Part shown: one piece after another, positions 23,767 to 36,780 of the stretch
How positions within the stretch are numbered: position 1 is the first letter of the stretch
Layout: the number at the start of each line of letters is the position of its first letter
Origin: Turritopsis dohrnii
Lineage: Eukaryota; Cnidaria; Hydrozoa; Anthoathecata; Oceaniidae
Length of the DNA stretch: 64,000 nt
Direction: 5' to 3'
Assembly (NCBI GenBank): GCA_027922465.2
Contig: BQMF02000159.1
Coordinates: forward strand, 62,001-126,000
Notes under the pieces: generated by a model
Databases searched by the model: none
The model's input: only the letters and a program-made list of their open reading frames with translations
What the model was told of the DNA's origin: nothing
Made by a program: the position numbers and the translations under genes

Positions 23767-24650
23767 TTAGGTCGCTATTCTTAAACAAACATAAGCGAAA
23801 TCTTTCGACCATCCGGTCGTCTTGTTTCTTATTGATGTAGGCATTTGATCGTCAGTGTTATCGGTAAGATTTTCCAACAAATCTTCAACAAATGACGATG
23901 AATGTCGGCGATGTGATGCAGTCTTTCGTATCGGCAAAATCTCTTCCGTTTTCGATGATCTTACGAATTGATATGTGTTTTTTATCCCATGAACCTAAAA
24001 CAACAGCATATTTAGTTATGTCACTTTTGATTTTCAAAATGAATTTTTTAAGTGATTTTCAACCACAGAATGAGCAAAGGAATTTAAAATGGATTAGCTC
24101 CTATATAATAGCAGATAACAGAAAACATATTAAGTATTAAACCATTACATATCATGTATCTACATACGATATCATTAGATAAGATCGTATCACTTGATAA
24201 CATTATAGTAGCTGTTATGAATCCATTTTTACCCAGCCTGTACTGTTATCAAGTTTATAAACATTGGACCATAAAACTGCTTAACTACCAAGATGTTACC
24301 TTTTCAAGTATTTCTTTGCCATAATAATATCTTAAAGCACGCAAAAACTTTGGATAAGTCATATTCGTTTTTCCTTTCTTTCGTCCCCATTCGTTGGCCA
24401 ACTTATTGCCATCGACAATTTTAAAGATTAGATTTTCTTCGTCCAGCCATGCTATTGCATGTCTGCTGCGCCGTACTTCTAGCATTTCATACAGAAACAT
24501 CCATAAAGACACGCGGTGATGTTTCAAAAATTTTGTATTGAAATCATCTAGAAAATATATGTTCCATCATGAGGTTAAGTGGAAAGTAGTTGATATGAAA
24601 GAATAGTAAACCTCGAAAGCAAATAACAAACCTATTTCAAGACCATCCAT
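23767..24650 (-). CDS. Small ETS-domain transcription factor, 164 aa, three exons (copy 2)
   Basis: Exons are 24650-24632, 24547-24300 and 23994-23767, with intact splice sites, start and stop as in copy 1. One visible coding change, AAG to AAT (24537), turns Lys10 into Asn, just before the ETS domain. The ETS core (recognition helix RALRYYY) is unchanged. Both copies keep several kb of flanking sequence on both sides, so both could be expressed unless the second copy is an assembly artefact. Confidence 0.8.
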
Positions 24651-25979
24651 TTTCGTATTGAATATTTTTGGGTTTTTTTACAACAAGATGATGTGCTTGG
24701 ATAGCAGCAAAAAATTCTTTACGTAAAACAAAAATTAAATTGGAGACCATGTTTGTATTCTCGTTCGATTGCTTGGCAAACTTCTTGAAAAACAAACCAA
24801 CATTCAGGAAATCACTTTACGTATGCCTTGTCTGGACAAAATTTACCAGACAAGAGTAATGACGTGAATTGATATTTGTCAGATTTGGTCGCTAGTAGTG
24901 CAAATGTTTTCAAATTTAAATATTTCATGCCATCATTAATTGATTGTTCAAAGTGAAAAAGTGACCCCGGTAATTGATATTTTTATTTCGTGCAATCAAT
25001 TAGCCAAGCAATTATGATTTGACAAAAATATATTTTCAATAGCATGAAAATAAACTGATGTATTTTGACAAAACACATTGCTAAAACTTTACAGATGTAA
25101 AATTTACAAAGAAGCAATTAAAACTTCATTACGTTTAACAGAAATTATAGCCATGGATACGTGATAAGTTTAGATTTCCAGCACGTCATCAGTCATTGAA
25201 ACGAAAGTGACGTAAATCACGTTTCGAGATTTATCTTTATAAAACTGCGCATGCGTTTGCTTACATTTTGTCTTGAAAAATCTCCCTTCGAAAAGAACTT
25301 CAAGTAGAAAACACACGATTATGTTCTCCAGTTTCATGAGACACTTCTACAAACATTGAAATATGTCCACGCTTTCGTAACGCTTTCACAAGATTTGAAG
25401 TACTTATAACAGTTTGCTCCACATTTATCCTGAAGCGTCTATTTTTGACCAATATTATGAAACCTGATTCTTGAATTCTTAGTCATATGCAGAATGTTCA
25501 TAGAAATCGAGCAGCTGCCATCAATGACAAAGTTTCAGAATACGTAATTTTCTCGACCAAATTATGAGAAAAGTAGTTCTCATATTTGCAACCAGCGCCA
25601 TTCAAATTGTACAGCGTAAAAAGTTTTCGAAAGAGTTGAACCTCTTTCAAAATTTGGTCCAATTATGACCTCTTTCATAAAAATTATTGTTTATTCCAAT
25701 TGTTAGGGAAAATGATCCCTTTTCTTTTAGCCTGTACTGAAACGATTAATGCTTGATACACTTTAGAATGCCACACCATACATTGAAAGACATGGATGCG
25801 TAAAACTCTACTTACCACTAAATTTGGATAAAATAAGGCCGCTGACTTAAGCATTTGCTAGCAGGCTACGAAAAGGCTACATGTAAAAACGGGTGAAATC
25901 ACATGCAAAAAGTCGACCTTCATATCAATTCACATGAGAAGAAGAATGGCTGTATATTTGTGACAAAAGGTTCAATGTC
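24651..25979. other. Region upstream of ETS copy 2
   Basis: Copy of 10505-11833, including the CRE/TATA/NRF1-like motif cluster at about 25181-25271. No ORF. Confidence 0.4.
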
Positions 25980-26399
25980 TTGGATTTGGGTTGTTGTATC
26001 CTGGAATACAGAAACAGACATTGTTTAAATGATATTTTCTCGTATGAAAATTTAAAATATAAAATTGACAAACGCTGTACAAATCATACTATTCGAGACA
26101 CAGTCATTAAGCCTGTTGGCTGTTACACTACTTTTTTAACGTCTACGATTTTGAATATTGAACATATTGTGAAATGTCCCGACGTAAATGAATGTCTCCG
26201 TTGGCTTAAAACTAATAAGGCCAGGTGCCTTGAAGTCACTCTGCAAAGTCACAGTTTAGAGCACGCATTTATTAAAGTTTATTGTCCGTATTCACATCAG
26301 TTTTTGAGAATGAAGTTGTATGCGATTATCATGGGGCCTTCTGATTTCGTCCTAACTTGGCTTTGTTTCCCAGCACAATTGATTGAATGTGTCGTATAA
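25980..26399 (+). CDS. Hypothetical ORF, ~139 codons (copy 2)
   Basis: Identical to 11834-12253 in translation. No family recognised; may be chance. Confidence 0.2.
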   Translation: MDLGCCILEYRNRHCLNDIFSYENLKYKIDKRCTNHTIRDTVIKPVGCYTTFLTSTILNIEHIVKCPDVNECLRWLKTNKARCLEVTLQSHSLEHAFIKVYCPYSHQFLRMKLYAIIMGPSDFVLTWLCFPAQLIECVV

Positions 26400-27073
26400 A
26401 CAACGGACGAATTATGACATTCTGCTTTGGGAAGCTGGGGCAGTGCCAAAAGCATATCTCGCAGCTACTCCGACCTGACTTCCTCGCAAGTTAGCCTGTG
26501 CCATTTTCACATGTTTCGAGTCTAATGATCACGGGTGCAGAAAAAATATTATTTGGAACCATGCTCACAAAGAACGACGTACTATCATACAGGGAAAAAA
26601 AAGTTTTTTAGCAGAACATAATTCTTTCAACGTGGTAAGTTATTACATTTTTGGCGCTATTTCCTTTTAAAGAATAAACTATGATAAGATTAGATTTTAA
26701 TTGCATATGAATTAATAAAGTGAATCATTGAAATTTTAGCTAACAAAATATTTCTTAAAACCTCTATGAGGTTACCAAACAAACTAAATATATATTTCCA
26801 ATATTATTTGACATCTTTGAAACCTTGTTGGAATGGCAAAAGGATTTATTTATTATGACATATCATTTAGATAGAATTCCTGAAAACTTCTCGAAAAGGG
26901 TATGCCGCTCTGATGGAGTTAAGATGGAAGATGGTTTTGCTGCATGATATTCTTTCCATTACGGAGTGGGATGTGTTGTTCTCACTTTGCGAATGACTGA
27001 AAACAAGATAAGTGAGCCAAACGGATACCAAGTGGAGATCATGTATTAGTGTTGAATTTAGCATAAAAAAAGA

Positions 27074-27528
27074 TCATTCTAATGTTATTCTGCCCTTCGC
27101 ATCAATCACTAAAGAAACAAAATTTGATGATGCCATCTTCATTTCTTTTCGAAAGAAATCTTTCAAGTGATGTAGCAATGTCACAAGATCCTTTTTCGCA
27201 CTTGTCCTCTGACCAGAAGTAACAATACGTCGACATATTCTTTCCAGTTCGGTGATTGTGAAGTTATGATTTGCCAGTCTGCAGGAATAATAAAATGAGC
27301 TTGTCTGCCCAAAAAGCATCAAAAGAACCTTTTGAATATCAAATGCAGCTGCACATTTGGTGAGGTCTTTTGACGTTTCTTCTTTTGCTGCTTGTCAAAT
27401 TTTGACCGTACGAAATGTTTTAGAAAATTATAAAAAAACGGCAATGTTTTGAGCATATATCACCAAAGTACTTAATTAAAAGAAAATGACCTACCATAAA
27501 CCATATTAAGGTCTTTCCAAAGAACCAT
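27074..27528 (-). CDS. Possible two-exon gene, 116 aa, unknown (copy 2)
   Basis: Exons are 27528-27495 and 27390-27074. They match the copy 1 model at 12928-13382, including the G|GTAGGT donor. No difference was seen. Confidence 0.4.
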
Positions 27529-27999
27529 GTTACCTCAACCAGACTGAAAGGCGTGAGGTTTACGATGTTCTATTCCGCTATAACGTAATAACACTAAAAA
27601 TTCTTACAAAAAAATTCTAGTTTATTTTTAACATAAAATAAAAAAAAAATAATACTTACTAAACACATGTAACCAAAGTCGCAGTAGTGTTGTTAACTTT
27701 ATACAAAGATGTATCAAAAAATCTCTTCAGACTGTTCTCTTATGATAGAAAACTGATAAAAATGCACTGAAAGATGTGAATAAAATGAGAAGCCCTGCGA
27801 GTCAAAAGAAAAAAAAATAATCAGGCAAATCATATGTGAAAAACTACTAATAAACATATAAATGAAATCAAACTAATTTTTATGCACATGCATTTACATG
27901 ACTCCTCTCGGAATTATTTTTCAAAATGTAAAATTATTTTGAAACCAAAACTTTGTCCTAAAAATTGATCATACTTCTGTAACATAATCAACTTGTTCA

Positions 28000-28107
28000 T
28001 AGGCCTGACAAAACGATCCCAATTTCAACAGTTCTCACAACATTTCCACTGTCAGGAAAGAGCTTTGTTACTCTTGCCAAGCACCATTCCTTTCCTGGCT
28101 TTCGTAC
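28000..28107 (-). pseudogene. BEL/Pao polyprotein scrap (copy 2)
   Basis: Copy of 13854-13961 with the same LARVTKLFP motif. Confidence 0.5.
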
Positions 28108-28152
28108 AGTTTATGGTGCAAAACTCTTATTTTGTTTCTTTTTGTTTATAAG

Positions 28153-28183
<31 letters not shown>

Positions 28184-28184
28184 G

Positions 28185-28320
28185 TAAGGCAGGTCATCCA
28201 GAAAATGGCAGTGAAATAAACACTGATGTGGACCTACAAACTAATAAATTAAAAGTAAAACCCTGGGAAGATAAGAAGTTTCAAAAACGAAGAGCTCAAG
28301 TTCCAATTATAGAAAGTTAG
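28185..28320 (+). CDS. Candidate terminal exon, unknown gene (copy 2)
   Basis: Copy of 14039-14174 with the same acceptor and stop. Confidence 0.25.
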
Positions 28321-29007
28321 AGTCCCAGATTAGAGTCAGTTATGTAAAAGCTCCAAAGATGATAGGATGAGAGATTTTACACCGGAACCAAAGATAGTTT
28401 CCAAAGTCATCAGCATTTAATTTAGGAGGTACCTTTAAGATGTTAGTGGTTAAAGATTGAAACAAAACAAAAAGAAAAAACTCGTAATCTATTTTATTTC
28501 TTTTTGTCTAAAATCAGAATCATTACTTTCTAGTAGTTAGGAGACCAGTAAAGCATAGCTAAAAGTTCTATAAGTATATGTACACACACTAGTTCATGCC
28601 CAGAGCTCGCTTCACATTTATAAGGTAGCACATCATTTTCTTAGTTATCGGCTCAGATGGAAAAACCGCATCTTGAAAATTTTTTTTTTCAAATTTTTTT
28701 TGTGAGATCTTATGCAAATCACCTAGAGAGCACCTGTGTTCCAAATTTCAATTTCTTTTCAAATTTATAGGCCTTTTAGTTTTTTGACGTTCTGTACAAT
28801 TTGAACATACTGTACAAAACATAGTATCATAGTATACCGTTCATAGATTTCTGAGAAACATTTTTATGCTTTGGTTAATGTTTTAAGTGTTATGAGCAAC
28901 TTCACGATGTCAGACGTATTTTGAGTTATATTGGGAAAACAATGTGTGGCCTATTGAAGGTTTGTGTTGAGCCAATTTCTAGGTTTTTAGATGTCAGATT
29001 ACAAATA

Positions 29008-29851
29008 TCTATATATTAATAGCCGATTCTCCGTCTGTTTGTCTGTAAGTCACGCAAAATGGTAGATTGAGTTGTGAGCGAAATTATTTTTTTTGTGTGT
29101 GCGACGTGAGTTCGAAGCAAATACATTGCAACCCCCAATCGAACGTGACTGTTTTTGGCTGATGAACTAATAAGAATAACGTTTTGTTTTATTATTATTG
29201 TTAGTTTTATATTCCACGTTGACTTGGCTTTGAAAACAATACATCCACTAAGAAACTAACTGATTAAACATTTTGGACAAAAAGCAGCAGTGGCAGAACG
29301 TGGCAGCATGTGCGGTTTACCAGTGTATCCTAACGTATCCTTGCCTGACTGTCTGAGACGGGTGAACTTTTTTTCGAGCAATCAAAATGTTTAAAAACCG
29401 ATAGGTAAAAAAAGAGTATCATGATACAAAATATTTTTTTTTGCTTTTGTCTTAATTTCTTTTAATCGATTTCTTTTAATCTATTTTAATCAGATCGAAC
29501 GGTTTTTTTTATTCACTTTATTCATTTAGCACGTGCCTTTTTTTTTTTCTCCTCCTGTGTGATCTTTTTAAGAAGAGAAACCATTTCCCTCTTACGTTTG
29601 ATAGCACCCATGTTAGAGCGCGTAACTTTTTTAAAACAAAAGCTAATAAAAAGTTGAAGTTTTCTCTCTCTACGTTTTGAGTGTATTGTTACACTGATAA
29701 AACATTGGTTTTACCAGAGGTTGTGACTTCGAATCTGCTTCTGGTTGAGCACAAGTTGTATGAGCCGTTTATAAGGAAATTTGACGTTTATTGATACAGT
29801 GATACAGAGCAGGTGGACATGGGCGGCGAGCGACGCCGCCTTGGCGGCTAG
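29008..29851 (+). mobile_element. Non-autonomous Helitron (copy 2)
   Basis: Copy of 14862-15705: TC start after A, 3' hairpin, CTAG end before T. Confidence 0.65.
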
Positions 29852-31365
29852 TTAATCTATATTAGTATACGTTAATCTAACTTTTTTCCCTCTAACATCT
29901 AAATTCACAAAGGAAAATTGGGTACTTCAGGATTAAATGAAATATCTCTTAACACTAAGTATCAATAATTAGACACTCCACACATTGAATGGTTGCAACT
30001 TAAATGACTGATTTGGAAAATTAATTAAATTTTGACATCATCTAAATACATGGAGACCAAAAAAATGCATCAGTATACTGTATTCAGTTTTTTTCCCAGT
30101 TGTTATTAATGAGGATATGATCTAATTTTAATCTTGTTTGGAACCAAGTAATTAATTAATTAAGTAAACTTGCATGCCTATAGATTCCATTATTGCACAA
30201 AAAGAGTGAGGAATAATGGATTATTTCACTCCTTCATGGAAGCTACAACTGCACAATTCTCGTTTAATTTTCATATGTTCCCCTTATTAGATGCAAACAG
30301 TTTTTGTGCTGCTTAAATTACATAATACACAAAACTTGTATGCAAAAGATTACAGTGTATGTCAATACGAGGAAAGTTTCCACAATTTTATGTTGAAGAA
30401 AGTTACTGAATTCTTTGAAGTACAGAAAGACAATGAATTCTATTTTTAGTATGCAGACAGGGTTCATGGATGTAGTGTATTGTCCTGTTCAAGTTGTATC
30501 AAACACTACTATAAAAAGGTAAGATTTATATGTGACAGTTTATGGGAAAAGGATAACAAGCTAAATTTCGATTCTGTTAAAATTTCGATATACTAAATAC
30601 TAAACCTTACGTTTTGCTTTTTTGTGACTGCTAATCATATCAAGTTTTATTAGTATTTAGCAGTGGAAACAATGAAAATGTCTATTGACTTAACAACGAA
30701 AAATTTCAAAAGTGTAAACGTATAGCTCTTGACTTTAATGGATGTCTCAATTATACCGAAGTTCTACTTTTAACTTTTGCTTCTATTTTGCATAAATTTT
30801 CGTGTTGACAAACTTCTTGCTATATTGGCCTGGTAAATTTTTCGAGGCTTCTTAACCAATAAAAATCCTTCTCGGCTTAAATTATGTAAATTTTGCCATA
30901 TTTTGTGATTTATCAATATGTCATCGGGAACGCTATCACCACAAGGTGATTTTTCATCCAAGGGGTTTTGATGATAAACGATATAAATAAAATTATAAAG
31001 CAACAGTATTTCATTAGAATATGTAAACCGTTATTATGTTAAAAATAAAGCTTTTGTTATGCTCATCTTCATTTTAATGAAAGTATATAACCTGTTATAT
31101 ATACGTATGTTTTTTAGGAGCATAAGAACGACAGATGACCAGATTCTTAAAACAAGCCGATATAGAAATCTAAACTTAAGTAAAAATGTTTTTTGGACAC
31201 TTTTTATTTCTCTTTAGCGAAGTACCAATTAAAATCTCCCAGTCAAATTGTAAAAATGGCGCATACCAATGTGAAAAATATAACTCTGGTTGAAATCCTG
31301 GCTAGGATCCTAACAGGATGTTACAGGATTCCTAACAGGATCCTGTAAGATCCTGCACAGGATCC

Positions 31366-32001
31366 CAGTACTGCAAATAGTTTTATTACACCAGCCGGTC
31401 ATTGTGATCATTAAAAGTCAAAATCTGCCGGTCACATAGCTATATTGCTGGTCAAGTCAAATTTGAAAAATGTAAGCCTTCCATTTCACTGTTATTATAA
31501 AGGGAGCTGAAAACTAAAGATGCTTTTTAATTTTATTGAATAACACAAAAATGTGTCCTGCTGGTACCACTTATGTTTTCATATTATTTCATTAGGTGAA
31601 CTAATGAATTCATATAACAAAAATTACCTTAGCAACGGTGGCTGTTCTCCCTAGCAACAACAAATTGGTGAACAATCACTTAATATACCTAAGTTATCCT
31701 TCGTTGTCAATTGAGCACCGAAACTAACATAATAAGTTGAGCATGTTCTAGGTCGTATAAGTAGTTGAGCATGTTTTTCCTGCGTAATTAAAAGCATGTC
31801 TTGCCTAACTCTAGGAGCGTTATAACGAGCGCTATCCCTCGCTATCAAGCAACCATTGTTTTTCGCGAAATTTTATTATACTTTCATTTGAATACAATTA
31901 ATTCTAACCGGTCAAGTTGATCAACCATTAGAAAAAATACATGATCAAGTGCCATATATCGCCGGCCATTGACCGCTGGCCGGTCGTTATTTGCAGCGCT
32001 G
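31366..32001. mobile_element. Nested hAT-type MITE (copy 2)
   Basis: Copy of 17220-17855. Confidence 0.7.
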
Positions 32002-32096
32002 GGATCCTGTAAGATCTTGCACAAGATCCTGTAAGATCTTACCTAGGATCCTGTAAGATCTTGAATAGGATCCTGTAGGATCTTACATAGGATCTT
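32002..32096. repeat. 22-bp GATC-phased repeat array (copy 2)
   Basis: Copy of 17856-17950, with GATC cores spaced alternately 10 and 12 bp. Confidence 0.8.
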
Positions 32097-33224
32097 CGTT
32101 TTCCGAGAGTTGATTTGAAGTGTTTTGATACAGTATTTGAGTAGAGAAAGATCTAACTTATGCAAAGTTCTATTTAAAGAATCTTTCGAAATTTTGTTAA
32201 GTGGCAGTGGCAGTAGTCTCTTGGTAAATCAAGTTATCATAATCACTTTCACTACATTCTATCACTGTATTAAAGTCCATTTTATTGCTTCCACAGAATG
32301 TACACAATTTGATAGCACAACCGTAAAACCTTTAGCACATTATAAACTTAAGCACATTGATGGTAACTTCTCGAAGACTATCTAAATTACAGTTATAATT
32401 ATTATAGAAAATTCAATTTCAAGATCTTCTATGTAAAAGCCATTTCTCCTTGTATATGTCAACAAGTGATTAGGACTATCATAAGCAATTTCAACTGTGC
32501 ATGAAGATATCATCATGTAATCAGAGCAAATTAATCTTATAGCTACTTTACACATACTTTTTCATAAAACACTTATAAACTGTACATAAATCTATATAAT
32601 ATTCTGGTAACCTTCATTGTAAAATGAGCTAATTGACTTTTAAGAATTTAATGAACCAAATCGTTGAGTTTTTCTTCAATATCTTTTCGAAGAACAAATA
32701 TTTTGGCAAACATTTTATATTAACAGATAGAGCATGAAAAGTTCTTTCTTGTGATGTAAAATTCAGACATGTAATGAGATATACGCCTTGAAAGTTGGTG
32801 GATAAGACATTTTGATACACACTGTATACTATTCTTTTTAATTAACTAGGGAATTAATTCCTGGGAGTATTCTAATTTAAGAATTCTTATCCATGTGAAA
32901 TTGATGCACATGGGATTTGAAGTTTCAATATAAATCTATTGAGAAAAAAACAGTGTTATGATAAAGACAGTCATAAAATTATTAATAAAATCAGATAGTT
33001 TTTCGAATAAGTCACTTTCATTAACAAATACTAGAATGCTTCACAGTGGTGTAATGAACATAAATTTTGTTAAAAAGTTCTTTGAAGTTGTGTATCTCCT
33101 GATTGTCTTAGATGACGAAGTCAATTTTTTGCATAGGTATGGCTCAATATCTGTTATAGATATATATGGGAAATTTCCAATTTTGTCAAGCTTGGGAACT
33201 CGGAAATCAGTGCTATTTGGAGAT

Positions 33225-33500
33225 GTTACTAGGATCCTAATAGGAACCTGACAGGATTCCTGAACAATATCTTGGCAGGAACTTCACTCAATCCTGCAGG
33301 ATCTTAAAGAGATCCTGTTAAAATCCTGACAGGATTCCTGAACATTATCCTGGCAGGATCTTAACTCAATCCTGGCAGGATCCTAATAAGATCCTGTAAG
33401 ATAGTCCTGAATAGGATTCTTTTGTCAGGATTTGAGTCTTACAGGATCTTGTAGGATTTTACAAGATCTTGTAGGATCCTGTCAGGATTTTAACCAGGGA
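33225..33500. repeat. Right-hand GATC/GGATTC repeat block of element C
   Basis: Degenerate repeats of 'ggatcctgaca(g)gattcctg' and 'caggatcttaactcaatcctg', ending 'ggattttaaccaggg'. The last words are the complement of 'ctctggttgaaatcctgg' at 17138, so this block and 17138-17219 form an inverted pair. That implies a smaller element (about 31284-33500) nested inside element C. Confidence 0.65.
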
Positions 33501-33645
33501 AACAAAACTTTTTAACAGTGATAACCTACTCCGAAAAACATATGCTAGAAACAAAAAAGTGATTCATTTATAATCCAAAAATTGATTTTTAGAATCTTAA
33601 TTTCGATTTTTTAGGTTGTTATCCCTTTCCCATAAACTGTCACAT

Positions 33646-34459
33646 ATATATCGTACTTTATTTCTTTCTTTAAAATTTATGTAACTATACATCATCTGGC
33701 TTTGTTGTTTCCAAATTATAGATCAAATACCTGCAGGTGCAGCTTTTATCGCTAACCAAATTTACTTATCATTGATGATTGGTGGTTATATGGCTTGCTG
33801 TAAGAGTGGAATTTCTTCTTTCTTTATATATATTACTATGTATTATAATAATAAGTCATAATTTTTATTGAAAAAGGTAGTGATATCAAAATGACCAGCT
33901 GTATCATTTTCAGACTTCTCCATGGAGAAATTTGTGCCAGTGGACAAAAATGCGCTGGTGATACCTCCTTGGACTAATTTGCCAGCGTAATTACTTTTTT
34001 GTTAAAAAGGCTGAAACGTTGTGGTCTCAACAAATTGAATATCCTGTTGGTTTAAGGAAAAGCGTATAAAACAGTAGTGAAAAGTTTATTTTTATCATGA
34101 ATGCACATCTTTTAATCATTGTTTTCCAGCCCTCGAAATTTCAGCGTCGCAAAATTTTGCCGACCTACACTTAATTATTGTTACCGTTGAGAAGGAGAAG
34201 TCATCAATTTCACACTTTCTGAAGTTTTAATCGCATTAGTAGTCAGGTTTTCGTAAGTTGCAAACATGGCGAGACACGTTTTATTTTTAATCCTTTTTGC
34301 TGTGTACATTTCATCTTTGTATTTAACTTTGCCACCAGTTTAAATGAAATCACAAATAATAATGAAACAACATTAATTTCTTTAGTCAAGAAATACAAAA
34401 GAAATTGATCAGTTTAGTTACGATGAGTCAGAAGAGTCCCTCTACTCATCTGAGATGTC
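33646..34459. other. Intergenic, nothing recognised
   Basis: AT-rich, no ORF supported. Confidence 0.4.
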
Positions 34460-36780
34460 TTCGTCTCCATCATCGCTTAAAATTGCTAGGTCTATAGCTT
34501 CACTGAGTGATATGTCAGATGTTCGGCGCACTTTCGATCTTGTTGTTCTTTCTCCTTGTAGCCATCAACTTGTCGAGGAGTTGTACGTAATTCACCGTTG
34601 GAATATGAAAAGATCTATCACATGTTCATACCGCTCTGGAGACATGTTGGTGTCAAACCTTAGGCGCAAGATATCTTCTAAGTCTTTATTCTTGAATGAT
34701 TGGTGATCCTTAGCTAAAACACACCAAAGGAACAAGAAAGCCTCGTTCTGTTTCTGCATTTGACATGGGGATTGCCAGACCAATCTCGATGATGTGAATG
34801 ATGTTTTCAAATCCAAGCTCTCTTTTTCTAGCGAAGATCTGTGGCCAAGCTTTTAATGCAGATGTGTTCAACAAAAAGCGCTTGATATGTGCAATCACAA
34901 TTTCCATTTCATTGCAGAGTTGCTCCATGGTCGGAATCTGTTCGAAATAAAATGTGCACATACATGTGATGTCCGTGGAACCCTAACCAAAAACATTGAC
35001 ACCTGTCCGACTCACATTGAGCTTCAAATGATTAAATAAAACAAACCTTTCACCACTCATGGTATTCGTGCCATCCAGTTCATGGAAGCAAAGATTTTCC
35101 ATTTTCACACCCTTTTTCTCCAAAGTCTCTTTATAGAGTTAGAGGCCTTTTTTACACTGAACCTCTCAGTTTTCGCCTTTTTAGGTGCTGGATCTTCACT
35201 ATCAGCATCCTCAATTCGTTTTCTCTTAGGATCCTCGTCTTGGTCCTTGTTAGAGATTGCTGGGGATGCCCTGGAGTGGTTTTCTCCTTCAGCATGTCCC
35301 TTGTCATTTTCACTCATTCTACGAAACAAGGAACGGAACAACATTTCAAATATCTTATGTATCTACTCTGGAGTAGTTTTCTCCATTACGTAAATATTTT
35401 GCTGCTTATCTTTCCTTCAGTAAAGCAAAATAAAATAAAAGCCTAGGCAAAACCTAAATACCTTTGAAAACCGCAAAATGTTCTATAATTATGTTATCTG
35501 TGTACGATTACACAAGTGAAACAGGATATTAATTACCTTATTCAGCTTATAAATTTGATACGTCTTTCCTGTAGCTCGAGAATGTTCGAAAGAGGCTGTA
35601 AAGCTATAGCTTCCCGCCTTTGTAAACAAACGTTCTTTTAAGCTATAGCTTTAAGAATTCTAACGAGAATGGCCTCGATTATCCAGTTTTAGATCGTCGG
35701 TGGAGATATTATGAAATAAAATTAGCACATAGTTCTTCCGCACCCTTTCTCCCAACCATTTCAAGCATTCCAATGAACTCTTCTGTTACCTCATTTTCCC
35801 CATTCATGTATCTAGCGAAAACTAATAGCTCTGCTGTTTCTGCTACGTCGGTTGTATCATCTGCTAGGAGGCTAAAGTCGACTGCATTCGTCAGAGGAGT
35901 CAGAAATTCAGTTTCTAAGTGATCACTTACAGTCTTAATAAAGCTATCTACCGATCAATACGTGTATGTAGCTCTGGTCGAAGCTTCCCTAAGGTGGATG
36001 TTGATATCTTCATCGCCAAGTTCCATCTCCAAAATTTTCCCGAACAGCCCATTTCATTCTTGCAACAAAATATGTGGTTTTCATGAATTTCTTTATGACA
36101 GATTGATTTTGCAATTGTTGTTTAGCTTTAACAACCTTCCCGCCACTAATAGCTTGCTTATACACACTACCTTTACTCAAGATCCTCCCTCTTCACATCA
36201 ACTCCTTTTAGTAATGATGCTTTATGCTTCGCTCAAGCCAAATGAGTCTCAAAAGTCCTTTTTGGGTGTTGCAATAACTTCACACATTTTGTTTTCCAAT
36301 AGTTGCCGCAAACGTCACCATATTCATAACAAACTTTACACAACCAGCCCTGACCGGATGGCACTGGCCCATCTCACTTGTGCTTCTTTGGCAAACGAAT
36401 TGGGACGGCTGTTGTGGAAAGTATTTTCCTCGATATCACTCTGACTCAATTTCATCGTCATCAAGATTGGAAACATTTCCTTCAACCTTAAGGAAATTAA
36501 TTATGAAATTGAAGATTGTCTTATAAAATTATTCAGCAGTATTATAAAACTCTGACAGTATTACCTCATCCTGATCTCTTGAGGAACTAGGTTGTTCTTC
36601 CAAAGTTTAAAGTTTGATTATTGGTCGATTGTGTGCAGATCTTTTTTTGATTTCTTAGTACACATTTCATCGGGGGAAGGCTGAGCTCCATTCGTGCTGC
36701 TTGGGGTAGTTTGTTGAGCGGTATTTGCTTGAGTTGATATTATGAGAATTTCATGTCGTCTGTTGTCTAACCATGATGCT
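34460..36780 (-). pseudogene. hAT-like transposase pseudogene (heavily decayed)
   Basis: Pieces appear in order on the minus strand but in shifting frames. A Ser/Thr/Pro-rich start (TQANTAQQTTPSSTNGAQPS, near 36700) comes first. Around 35950-35720 the stretch ending in the first-Asp motif FSLLADDTTDVAETAELLVF (about 35870) follows. A lysine-rich piece (35344-35105) comes next. The C-terminal dimerisation region lies at 34961-34592, with GLAIPMSNAETERGF and then, in another frame, DLEDILRLRFDTNMSPERY. The Asp in LADDTTD and the Glu in NAETERGF correspond to hAT catalytic positions. Several stops and frameshifts make it non-functional. It resembles the hAT-derived ZNF862/C17orf113 group. Confidence 0.6.

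Larger units (their letters stand above)
19033..33176. repeat. Tandem duplication, unit 2
   Basis: Head-to-tail repeat of 4887-19030. It opens within the element A left arm and ends at 33176, after which the sequence continues into the rest of element C (33177-33645) that copy 1 lacks. Only three differences from unit 1 were seen in spot checks, one of them coding (ETS residue 10). Confidence 0.95.
30531..33645. mobile_element. Element C, complete copy (~3.1 kb, non-autonomous)
   Basis: Left end tgtgacagtttatggg (30531); right end is its complement at about 33627-33645. Homology continues inward through 'ggataacaa(g/c)cta' on both sides. TATA flanks both ends and may be the target duplication. 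The interior holds the GATC arrays and the nested MITE. No transposase is visible. The second breakpoint of the large duplication (33176) lies inside it. Confidence 0.65.

Noticed and set aside
35962..36444. 160-codon plus-strand ORF
   Set aside because: Antisense to the decayed hAT-like transposase; its composition is low-complexity Ser/Leu.
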